The notes under the pieces were generated by a model. The model made no database searches. It saw only the letters and a list, made by a program, of their open reading frames with translations, and was not told the origin of the DNA. Both the position numbers and the translations under genes were made by a program. From a bacterium (GTDB lineage: Bacteria > Elusimicrobiota > Elusimicrobia > Elusimicrobiales > UBA9959): a stretch of 6,281 bases of DNA. The DNA lies in contig JAKAMO010000129.1 in the NCBI GenBank assembly GCA_021812825.1, forward strand, positions 1 through 6,281, in the 5' to 3' direction. Of this stretch, positions 1 through 5,291 are shown one piece after another. Every line of letters starts with the position of its first letter. Within the stretch, counting starts at the first letter, position 1.

Positions 1-20
1 GGACATAGTTTCGGAAGAGC

Positions 21-1253
21 TCAGAAGAGGTCCTTCACCCAGCGCCAGAACTTCTTCTGCACGTTGCCGCCGCGGACCGGCGCGGAGACGTCGGCGGTCC
101 AGTTCTTCAGGTAGGGATAGCAGACCAGGCCGAGCGCCCCGGCGTATTCCTGCGTCATGTACTCCTCGGGGCACTGCAGGATCTCCTGGGCCGGCAGGCC
201 GAGCCTGGACTGGTTCAGGTCCAGCATCACCTCGGCCGCCTCGGGCATGCCCCTGAGCAGCGAGGCGCCGCCGGTCAGTATGGCACCGCCGGGCAGGTCG
301 GGATAGCTGGAGGACTGCACCGCCTGGCTCACCTTCTCGAAGATCTCCTCGGCGCGGGGCTGGATGTAGTCCAGCAGCTCGCGCGGCTTGACCTCCTTCT
401 TGGTGCGGCCGTCGAGCTTGGTTATAACGATCGGCTTGTCGTCCTCGAGTATCTTCGAGAGGACCGCGCCGTGGCGCTCCTTGATCTCCTGGGCCGACTC
501 GATCTTGGTGCCCAGGCCGTAAGCGATGTCGCGGGTGATGCTGTCCCCGCCCAGCGGGATCTCCCTGGAAAAGTGGATGCCGCCCTCGGAGTAGACGGCT
601 ATGGAGGTGGTCTGGCCGCCCGCGTCGATCAGGATGCAGCCGAGCTCCTTCTCCTCCTCGGAGACCACGAGCTCGCCCACCGCCAGCAGCGTGTAGATCG
701 GCGCCACCACGCGGAAGCCGCCCTTCGAGACCGACTTGACCAGGTTGTTGATGGCGGGGCTGGAGGCGGTGATGATGTGCACGCCCACCTCTAGCAGCGC
801 CCCTTCCATGCCGATAGGGTTGGGCACGCCGCGCTGCCGGTCGAGCGAGAACCCCTGCGGTATCACGTGCAGTATCTCGCGGTCCGGGGAGAGCTGGAAA
901 GCCTTGGCGGTCTCGATGACGCTGGAGACGTCCTCGCTGGTTATCTCCTTGTCGGTCCTGGCGATATTGTAGGCGCCCTTGCTGTCGAAAGCCTGGATAT
1001 GCGCGCCGCGCACGCCCAGATAGACCTCGCCTACCACCTCGTTGGCCTTGCTCTCGGCCGCGTCCATCACCCGCTCGACCGCGCTGGCGGCCTCCTCGAT
1101 ATTCACCACGACGCCGCCCTTCAGGCCGCGGCAGGGCACGGAGGCCGCCGCCAGGACCTTCAGCTTGTTGTGCTCGTCGTCGCGCTCGGCTATAACGCAG
1201 GTTACTTTGCCGGAGCCCATGTCAAGCCCGGCGATGATCTCGGATTTTCCCAT
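21..1253 (-). CDS. ftsA: Cell division protein FtsA (actin-like divisome ATPase)
   Basis: FtsA is the actin-fold protein that tethers FtsZ filaments to the inner face of the cytoplasmic membrane and helps recruit later divisome proteins. The 410-residue product has the usual family length and all landmarks. An N-terminal phosphate-1 loop (GLDMGSGKV, 9-17) is followed by the FtsA-specific 1C/SHS2 subdomain (about 85-160). The phosphate-2 motif IDAGGQTTS is at 209-217 and the adenosine motif LTGGASLLRG begins near 326. A C-terminal amphipathic helix (QKKFWRWVKDLF, about 399-410) is the typical membrane-targeting sequence. The ATG at 1253 is supported by AGGGAG six bases upstream. It lies 54 bp downstream of ftsQ on the same strand, the classic dcw order, so ftsZ is expected to the left of the window. 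An ATG at 6-4 on the minus strand could start that gene, but it lacks a clear ribosome site and I do not call it. Confidence 0.97.
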   Translation of the reverse strand: MGKSEIIAGLDMGSGKVTCVIAERDDEHNKLKVLAAASVPCRGLKGGVVVNIEEAASAVERVMDAAESKANEVVGEVYLGVRGAHIQAFDSKGAYNIARTDKEITSEDVSSVIETAKAFQLSPDREILHVIPQGFSLDRQRGVPNPIGMEGALLEVGVHIITASSPAINNLVKSVSKGGFRVVAPIYTLLAVGELVVSEEEKELGCILIDAGGQTTSIAVYSEGGIHFSREIPLGGDSITRDIAYGLGTKIESAQEIKERHGAVLSKILEDDKPIVITKLDGRTKKEVKPRELLDYIQPRAEEIFEKVSQAVQSSSYPDLPGGAILTGGASLLRGMPEAAEVMLDLNQSRLGLPAQEILQCPEEYMTQEYAGALGLVCYPYLKNWTADVSAPVRGGNVQKKFWRWVKDLF

Positions 1254-1259
1254 ACGATG

Positions 1260-1265
1260 CTCCCT
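1260..1265 (-). promoter_or_regulatory. Ribosome binding site of ftsA
   Basis: Read on the minus strand this is AGGGAG, six bases before the ATG at 1253. It fixes the ftsA start and shows that ftsA has its own translation initiation site rather than being coupled to the ftsQ stop. Confidence 0.75.
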
Positions 1266-1288
1266 GCAACCGCTATTCTGACGCAGGC

Positions 1289-1304
1289 GCCGGCGGAGGC
1301 CGGC
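1289..1304 (-). other. Small GC hairpin in the ftsQ-ftsA spacer
   Basis: GCCGGC occurs twice around a 4-base loop, giving a 6-bp all-GC stem just downstream of the ftsQ stop codon on the minus strand. No T-run follows, so it is not an intrinsic terminator. It could slow 3' decay of the ftsQ message or simply reflect GC-rich composition. Confidence 0.35.
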
Positions 1305-1307
1305 CGT

Positions 1308-2117
1308 TCAGGACTTCTTTCCCGACTTCACTGCGGAAACGAAAATTTTCCCCTCCTGGAAGTTCCTCAGGTCCGCGCGCAGCGGACCGCGGCTCTTGGA
1401 GAGGGCGACCTTCATCACTTCGTTCAATCTTAATATTTTTAACTTGGTGAATTCAAATCCGCCCCACAGCACCTCGGAGCCGTCCTCCAGCGACAGCGTG
1501 CAGTCCCAGGAGCGGCCGTCGCAGCGAAGGGAGGCCGGGGCGGAGTAGAGCAGGCCGGAAAGAGGGACGAAAGCGGACAGGAAAGAGGCCAGCTCCGGCG
1601 CCTTGCCGGGGGCATGGGATAGTTCGACCGGGAAGGCCGGCGGCTGTCCACCCGAAAGGTCCTCCCGAACCATCCTGCCGGTCACACCCAGGTAGGCGGT
1701 GGTCCCGTCGGCCAGGATGGGCGCGACGGTCTTCTCCGGCACCGCGCTGACGCTTACGCGCCCGGTGATGAAATTCCTGAATATCCGGACCTCCGCGATG
1801 CCGGGATGCAGCTGGCGGATGCGGCCGGAGAGGTCCGCAGCCTCCCTCCCCGTGAGGGTGCCGGAAGCGGCATCGGAAACGAGCTCTTTGATGGAAGGAT
1901 ACGCTTCGGATGAGGGGCAGAGGATCTCGAACGACTTGGGCTTGAACGCGAAAAAGCGGCCGTTGAAGAGCCTGCCTGACTGCCTTACGGCGGCGGCCGA
2001 GCCCCAGGCCAGCAGCAGCAGTCCCAGCACGGTGCCGGCGGCAACCCCGCCTCGCCTCAAAAGCCTGTTTCTGACCTTGCCGCGCACGCGGACCCTGAAC
2101 CTGCGCTTTGTCGCCAT
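1308..2117 (-). CDS. ftsQ: Cell division protein FtsQ/DivIB
   Basis: FtsQ is a bitopic inner-membrane protein that links cytoplasmic and periplasmic parts of the divisome through FtsB/FtsL. The 269-residue product has the matching architecture. There is a short, very basic cytoplasmic N-terminus (residues 1-22, many Arg/Lys), one hydrophobic span (about 24-45) and an extracytoplasmic part. Residues about 60-130 fit a POTRA-like domain, including RIRQLHPGIAEVRIFRNF followed by GRVSVSAVPEKTVAPIL. After it comes the usual FtsQ beta region, with LEDGSEVLWGGFEFTKLKIL near 211-230 and a terminal DLRNFQEGKIFVS strand typical of the family. The family diverges strongly in sequence, so the call rests on topology, these motifs and the position directly before ftsA. 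The ATG at 2117 has no Shine-Dalgarno sequence; a TATAAT box ending 9 bp upstream suggests a leaderless or nearly leaderless message. Confidence 0.85.
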   Translation of the reverse strand: MATKRRFRVRVRGKVRNRLLRRGGVAAGTVLGLLLLAWGSAAAVRQSGRLFNGRFFAFKPKSFEILCPSSEAYPSIKELVSDAASGTLTGREAADLSGRIRQLHPGIAEVRIFRNFITGRVSVSAVPEKTVAPILADGTTAYLGVTGRMVREDLSGGQPPAFPVELSHAPGKAPELASFLSAFVPLSGLLYSAPASLRCDGRSWDCTLSLEDGSEVLWGGFEFTKLKILRLNEVMKVALSKSRGPLRADLRNFQEGKIFVSAVKSGKKS

Positions 2118-2125
2118 CGCGCTAT

Positions 2126-2154
2126 ATTATAGCCCTAATTTTTGCCACAAGCAA
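2126..2154 (-). promoter_or_regulatory. Putative promoter of ftsQ-ftsA
   Basis: On the minus strand a consensus -10 box TATAAT (2131-2126) is preceded by TTGCTT (2154-2149) at exactly 17 bp. The -35 matches TTGACA only in its first three bases, and it lies inside the inverted repeat of the left 32-bp repeat. Transcription would start at about 2119, only a base or two before the ftsQ ATG. Confidence 0.6.
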
Positions 2155-2160
2155 AAATTA
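2129..2160. repeat. 32-bp direct repeat, left copy, with perfect inverted repeat
   Basis: This 32-bp stretch is identical to 2305-2336. It contains TAATTTTTGC (2136-2145), a 5-base loop CACAA and GCAAAAATTA (2151-2160), a perfect 10-bp stem. It is strikingly AT-rich against its GC-rich surroundings. The left copy overlaps the probable ftsQ promoter. A dispersed intergenic repeat family is one explanation; a protein-binding site is another. Confidence 0.85.
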
Positions 2161-2304
2161 TCCGCAGGACGGCCGAGCCGGCGCTGTGCGCCGCGCGCAG
2201 GCCGCTTGATGGCCATAGGCCCTGTTGCGGCACGCGCATAGCGCAGGCCGGGGCGTATCCCCGGCGCAGCCGGCCGGAGCTTCGCGACGGAAGCGGAGCG
2301 CAGG
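2161..2304. other. GC-rich, hairpin-rich core between the two 32-bp repeats
   Basis: No credible protein gene is visible here. The 144 bp contain several self-complementary pieces: CGGCGC/GCGCCG around TGT (2179-2193), GGCC-ATA-GGCC (2211-2221), GCCGGGG/CCCCGGC around CGTAT (2247-2265) and GCTTC/GAAGC (2279-2294). Together with the flanking repeats this looks like a composite intergenic element of about 208 bp, possibly a non-autonomous repeat or a structured RNA. I cannot tell which from one copy. Confidence 0.45.
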
Positions 2305-2336
2305 ATAGCCCTAATTTTTGCCACAAGCAAAAATTA
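2305..2336. repeat. 32-bp direct repeat, right copy, with perfect inverted repeat
   Basis: This is an exact copy of 2129-2160, offset by 176 bp in the same orientation, including the 10-bp stem and CACAA loop. Here the position corresponding to the ftsQ -10 box reads TATCCT on the minus strand instead of TATAAT, so it is a poorer promoter. Beyond the repeat the two copies share only a few further bases. Confidence 0.85.
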
Positions 2337-2380
2337 CCCGCTGAGGACTTGGGCGGACGGTCTCCGGCGGCCGCATTATT

Positions 2381-2389
2381 TGCTATAAT
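2381..2389 (+). promoter_or_regulatory. Extended -10 promoter of tRNA-Lys
   Basis: TGCTATAAT is a consensus -10 hexamer with the TGn extension. The 17-bp-spaced -35 position (2361-2366, TCTCCG) does not match the consensus, which extended -10 promoters tolerate. Transcription would begin near 2396, about 15 bases before the mature tRNA 5' end, and could continue into the histidine kinase gene. Confidence 0.65.
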
Positions 2390-2410
2390 TCCTTGGCAGC
2401 ATGGAGTAAG

Positions 2411-2482
2411 GCGCCCGTAGCTCAGTGGTAGAGCATCCGCCTTTTAAGCGGGTGGCCGCGCGTTCGAATCGCGCCGGGCGCA
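2411..2482 (+). tRNA. trnK: tRNA-Lys (anticodon TTT)
   Basis: A complete 72-base cloverleaf can be drawn. The acceptor stem is GCGCCCG (2411-2417) with CGGGCGC (2475-2481) and the discriminator is A at 2482. The D stem is GCTC/GAGC with loop AGTGGTA. The anticodon stem TCCGC/GCGGG has a single T-G pair, with loop CTTTTAA and anticodon TTT at 2443-2445. The variable loop has five bases, and the T stem GCGCG/CGCGC carries loop TTCGAAT. The anticodon reads the lysine codons AAA and AAG. The 3' CCA is not encoded next to the discriminator, so it must be added by a nucleotidyltransferase. No terminator follows before the kinase gene. Confidence 0.97.
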
Positions 2483-2532
2483 CTCCAATGCGCAGAAGCC
2501 TCTGCCGCGGCCCGCGGAAGCCTCCCGCCACC

Positions 2533-3939
2533 ATGGGCATACGTACCAAGCTGATAATATTCCTCCTGGCCCTCCTGACCGGCATCTCCGGGCTTACGGC
2601 CTTCCTGTTCATCAAGAGCGAGCTGGCGTCCATCTCGTCCAACAGCCAGCGCAAGAACATGCAGATACTCCTGGCGCTGTCCGAGGTCTGCCAGGAGATG
2701 CGCGGCACTCCGGGGAAGTCCTCGGCGTACAGGTATTTCAAGACCTTCCTGAAGACGCCGGAGATCATCCGCGTCTCCTGCGAGGCGGCCGGCGGCAGGG
2801 TGTTCATGAAGGACGACTACTATTCGCCGGCCCCGGAGCCGTCGCAGCGTTACTTCAAGACCTTCCCCCCTCCCAGGATCGGCACATGGGAGACCCATGT
2901 GGAGAACGGGGTCGAGGTGCTCAAGGCGTCCCTGGGGTCGCGCGTACAGAACGCCAGCATAACGACCCGCGTGGACTTCTCCACCAGGCTGATCTATCAG
3001 GAGATGGAGTCCTCGCTGCGCCAGTCCTCCGCCAACTTCTTCATAATCCTCGCCCTCTCTTTCGCGATAGGCTGCATAGGCGTGCTTATCATCACAAGGG
3101 CCGTCGCCGACCCTATAAAGGCCATGGCCGAAGCGGCCCGCAGCATAGGCTCCGGCAGGCTGGACCACGAGATCCCGGTGACCGGCAGGGACGAGATGGC
3201 GCGCCTGGCGTCCGAGTTCAACGAGATGGCCCGGAAACTGCGCGAATCCGACGAGATACGCCGCGACTTCGTCTCCAGCATAACGCACGACCTCCGCTCG
3301 CCGGTGACAGGCATCGAGCTCTGCTCCGACCTCATCCTGAAGCTGGCCGAGAAGCGCGAGTACGACAGGATACCCGAGCAGGTCGTCTCGATAAACGAGC
3401 ATTCCCAGCGTCTGAACCGTTTCATCGACTCGATGCTGGAGGTCTCCAGGATAGAGTCCGGCGAGATGAAGCTGGACATCAAGCCGGTGAACCTGGAGGA
3501 GCTCGCCGACAGGGCGGTGCGCGCTTTCAGGGCCTACGCCGCGCAGAAAGGCATAAAGCTGGAACTGGTCATCGCCGACGATCTTCCCGACACGCGCGGG
3601 GATCCCGACCGGCTCTACCAGGTGCTGGCGAACATCATAGGCAACGCGGTCAAATTCACCGCCTCCGGTTCCGTCAGCGTCTTCGTCGAGCTCTCGACCG
3701 GCGGCCAGAAGGTCAGGGTCTGCGACACCGGCCCCGGGATAGGCGCGCACGAACTCAAGAACATCTTCAGCAAGTATTACCGCATCAGCTCCGGCAAGCG
3801 GGAGTATCCCTCGGCCCGGACGGGCACCGGCCTGGGCCTGTATATCGCCAAGTTCATAATCGAGCTGCATGGCGGCAGCATCACGGCGGAGAGCGAGGAA
3901 GGCAAGGGCAGCGTCTTCTCCGTGTTCCTGCCTTCGTAG
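2533..3939 (+). CDS. Membrane sensor histidine kinase (HAMP-HisKA-HATPase)
   Basis: This is a class I sensor kinase that would autophosphorylate on histidine and pass the phosphate to the regulator encoded next. From the ATG at 2533 it has 468 residues: TM1 about 7-27, an extracytoplasmic sensor region about 28-168 with no family I recognise, TM2 about 169-188, and a HAMP linker about 189-240. The H-box is SSITHDLRSP with the phosphoacceptor at His252. The catalytic domain shows the N-box NIIGN (367-371), G1 DTGPGIG (398-404), F-box NIFSKYY (410-416) and G2 TGTGLGL (430-436). All catalytic motifs look intact. The frame stays open upstream into the tRNA, so the start is a judgement. ATG 2533 puts TM1 directly at the N-terminus; ATG 2488 would add 15 mostly basic residues. 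Neither has a good Shine-Dalgarno sequence. The ligand is unknown. Confidence 0.95.
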   Translation: MGIRTKLIIFLLALLTGISGLTAFLFIKSELASISSNSQRKNMQILLALSEVCQEMRGTPGKSSAYRYFKTFLKTPEIIRVSCEAAGGRVFMKDDYYSPAPEPSQRYFKTFPPPRIGTWETHVENGVEVLKASLGSRVQNASITTRVDFSTRLIYQEMESSLRQSSANFFIILALSFAIGCIGVLIITRAVADPIKAMAEAARSIGSGRLDHEIPVTGRDEMARLASEFNEMARKLRESDEIRRDFVSSITHDLRSPVTGIELCSDLILKLAEKREYDRIPEQVVSINEHSQRLNRFIDSMLEVSRIESGEMKLDIKPVNLEELADRAVRAFRAYAAQKGIKLELVIADDLPDTRGDPDRLYQVLANIIGNAVKFTASGSVSVFVELSTGGQKVRVCDTGPGIGAHELKNIFSKYYRISSGKREYPSARTGTGLGLYIAKFIIELHGGSITAESEEGKGSVFSVFLPS

Positions 3940-3942
3940 GAG
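3938..3942 (+). promoter_or_regulatory. Ribosome binding site of the response regulator
   Basis: AGGAG overlaps the kinase stop codon TAG and stands six bases before the ATG at 3949. This indicates that kinase and regulator are translated from one message. Confidence 0.8.
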
Positions 3943-3948
3943 AACGCC

Positions 3949-4650
3949 ATGCGCGCCAAACAGACCATACTGGTCATAGACGACGAACCGTCCCTCCTGA
4001 AATCCGTCAAGGAACGGCTGGAGATGGAGAATTACAACGTGCTGACCAGCCAGACCGCCGAGCAGGCCCTGCAGACCCTTTCCAGGTTCACCCCCGACCT
4101 GATGGTGGTGGACCTGCGGCTTCCCGGCATGAGCGGACTGGATCTCTGCCGCCGCGTCCGCGCCTCGGACGGCCCGTCCCGGCTTACCCCTATAATCTTC
4201 CTCACCACCGACCGCAGCGAGGTGAACAAGGTGCTGGGCCTGGAGCTGGGCGGCGACGACTACATGACCAAGCCCTTCAGCCCGGCCGAGTTCGTGGCCA
4301 GGGTCAAGGCCCTGATACGCCGAAGCCTTTCGTCGGACGAGCGGGAGCAGGAGGAGACGCTCGCCTCCGGACCGCTGACGATAAGCCACGCCAGGCACGA
4401 AGCCGCCGTAGGGAGCCGCCGCCTGGAGCTCTCCCCGAAGGAGTTCGAGATCCTCTACCTCCTGGTCAGGAAGAGCGGCAGAGTGATGACGCGCCAGTTC
4501 CTGATGGAACGCATCTGGGGACGGCCTTACGCCAACACCAGCCGCGTGATAGACACGCATATCAAGAACATCCGCAAGAGCCTGGGCGAGCTGCAGGACT
4601 GTCTGCTCACGATAGAAGGCCTGGGCTATAAATGGGAGCCCCGGCAGTAA
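3949..4650 (+). CDS. OmpR/PhoB-family DNA-binding response regulator
   Basis: The 233-residue protein is a two-domain transcription factor controlled by phosphorylation. The receiver domain (about 5-120) has the acidic pocket D11-D12, the phosphoacceptor Asp55 in VVDLRLPGMSG, the switch residue Thr86, Tyr105 and the conserved Lys108 in TKPF. The C-terminal winged-helix domain (about 137-230) shows the family pattern: LELSPKEFEILYLLVRKSG, then the recognition-helix region around SRVIDTHIKNIRKSLG, ending in the hairpin IEGLGYKW. It begins nine bases after the kinase stop, so the two form a standard cognate pair, with the kinase first rather than the more common regulator-first order. The PhoB/OmpR family binds 11-bp-spaced direct repeats, and such a repeat begins 11 bp behind its stop codon. 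The regulon and signal are unknown; a PhoP/PhoB role is possible but not shown. Confidence 0.96.
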   Translation: MRAKQTILVIDDEPSLLKSVKERLEMENYNVLTSQTAEQALQTLSRFTPDLMVVDLRLPGMSGLDLCRRVRASDGPSRLTPIIFLTTDRSEVNKVLGLELGGDDYMTKPFSPAEFVARVKALIRRSLSSDEREQEETLASGPLTISHARHEAAVGSRRLELSPKEFEILYLLVRKSGRVMTRQFLMERIWGRPYANTSRVIDTHIKNIRKSLGELQDCLLTIEGLGYKWEPRQ

Positions 4651-4660
4651 CGGCCGGCCG

Positions 4661-4682
4661 CAATCTTCACACAATCTTCACA
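4661..4682 (+). promoter_or_regulatory. Perfect 11-bp tandem repeat, candidate response-regulator operator
   Basis: CAATCTTCACA occurs twice without a gap, so TTCACA recurs exactly 11 bp apart. Head-to-tail half-sites at one helical turn are the known binding geometry of PhoB/PhoP/OmpR-type regulators. The site would lie at about -65 to -44 relative to the expected pilin start, a normal place for an activator. Binding by the adjacent regulator is an inference. Confidence 0.6.
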
Positions 4683-4710
4683 TTAAAAACACCCCTGCGC
4701 CTCTTCAGTA

Positions 4711-4719
4711 TGCTATACT
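4711..4719 (+). promoter_or_regulatory. Extended -10 promoter of the pilin gene
   Basis: TGCTATACT is an extended -10 element with five of six consensus bases in the hexamer. The -35 position (4691-4696, ACCCCT) is poor, which fits activator dependence. Transcription would start near 4726, leaving a leader of about 50 bases. A second TG-TATATA at 4734-4741 is a weaker alternative. Confidence 0.6.
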
Positions 4720-4760
4720 TTAACTCGACAAGATGTATATAACGGGGTAAGAAACCGAGA

Positions 4761-4767
4761 GGAGAGG
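4761..4767 (+). promoter_or_regulatory. Ribosome binding site of the pilin gene
   Basis: GGAGAGG, the purine-rich stretch before the ATG at 4777 with nine bases between, is a strong Shine-Dalgarno sequence and fixes the pilin start. Confidence 0.75.
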
Positions 4768-4776
4768 TAAACCGAT

Positions 4777-5223
4777 ATGAACAGGATTAGAAGGGGTTTT
4801 ACGCTGATAGAGCTGCTGGTGGTCGTGCTGATCATCGGTATCCTGGCGTCCATCGCCATCCCGCAGTACTTCAAGGTCGTCGAGAAGTCCCGCATCGCGG
4901 AAGCGATGTCGCTGGTAGCGGCGATCAAGTCCGCAGAAGAGCGGTACCTGGCGCGCGGCGGCACCTACACCACCGACTTCAAGAAGCTGGACATCACCTA
5001 TCCTAACATGACCGCCTCCGCGATCACGACCAAGTTCTTCTCGGCCGCGATAGCCGACGCCTCGGACTCCAACGGCCCCGGCTACACGCTGACCGTCACC
5101 CGTCAGACCACGAACTCCAGCGTGGCCGCCCGCTACGGCACCTATGCGCTGACCTGCTCGGTGCCCAACGCGCCGGCCGTAACTTCGGCCAAGCAGGAAG
5201 TCAAGGACGAGCTCCTGGACTAA
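4777..5223 (+). CDS. Type IV pilin / pilin-like protein
   Basis: The 148-residue precursor has a textbook class III (type IVa) prepilin leader: six residues MNRIRR, then G7 and the mature start F8-T-L-I-E12. It would be cut after Gly7 and N-methylated by prepilin peptidase. Glu at mature position 5 is the residue needed for subunit assembly. The hydrophobic N-terminal helix (about 8-30) runs into PQYFKVVEKSRIAEAM, followed by a small globular head with only one cysteine, so the usual C-terminal disulfide loop is missing. Mature length is about 141 residues, typical of small pilins or major pseudopilins; no assembly genes are in the window, so type IV pilus and type II secretion cannot be separated. 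It has its own promoter and terminator and looks monocistronic. The tandem operator upstream suggests control by the preceding two-component system. The VEKSR motif after the helix hints at Elusimicrobiota. Confidence 0.93.
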   Translation: MNRIRRGFTLIELLVVVLIIGILASIAIPQYFKVVEKSRIAEAMSLVAAIKSAEERYLARGGTYTTDFKKLDITYPNMTASAITTKFFSAAIADASDSNGPGYTLTVTRQTTNSSVAARYGTYALTCSVPNAPAVTSAKQEVKDELLD

Positions 5224-5235
5224 CGGCCGGTAAGG

Positions 5236-5273
5236 CGATAAAAAAACCCCGCTCCGGCGGGGTTTTTTTATCG
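5236..5273. terminator. Bidirectional intrinsic terminator between convergent genes
   Basis: A perfect 17-bp inverted repeat (5236-5252 with 5257-5273) encloses the loop TCCG. The core is CCCCGC/GCGGGG, flanked by seven A on the left and seven T on the right. Each strand therefore reads as a GC stem followed by a T-run. It serves the pilin gene from the left and the minus-strand gene from the right. Confidence 0.95.
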
Positions 5274-5291
5274 TTCCTCCCTAACTTTAGG

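Noticed and set aside
2129..2336. Two repeats considered as a CRISPR fragment
   Set aside because: Only two copies with a 144-bp gap, a strong internal palindrome and no cas genes; spacers are normally 25-45 bp.
2127..2420. Short open frames of 63-92 codons in the ftsQ-tRNA intergenic region
   Set aside because: They run across the repeats and overlap each other on both strands, with no ribosome sites or recognisable protein features.
2489..2519. Small hairpins (GCAGA/TCTGC and CCGCGG/CGCGG) between tRNA and kinase as a terminator
   Set aside because: No T-run follows either stem, so intrinsic termination is not supported.
2425..2532. Upstream extension of the kinase frame
   Set aside because: The frame starts inside the tRNA; the first span follows directly after the ATG at 2533, so the extension is probably untranslated. 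The ATG at 2488 remains a minor alternative.
2527..2536. GCCACCATGG at the kinase start, a perfect eukaryotic Kozak sequence
   Set aside because: The surroundings are plainly bacterial, and in GC-rich DNA this match is best explained by chance.
2886..4631. A 581-codon plus-strand frame across kinase and regulator
   Set aside because: It is a shifted frame over two well-supported genes, with an Arg/Gly/Pro-rich shadow composition and no domain.
2422..4674. A 750-codon open frame on the minus strand
   Set aside because: It lies antisense to the tRNA, kinase and regulator, whose motifs are unambiguous. Its translation is low in recognisable motifs and is the expected shadow of GC-rich coding DNA.
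4648..5230. TAACGGCCGG at the stop codon of both the regulator and the pilin
   Set aside because: A 10-base identity with a palindromic GC-rich half is easily coincidental, and no T-run follows at the regulator end.
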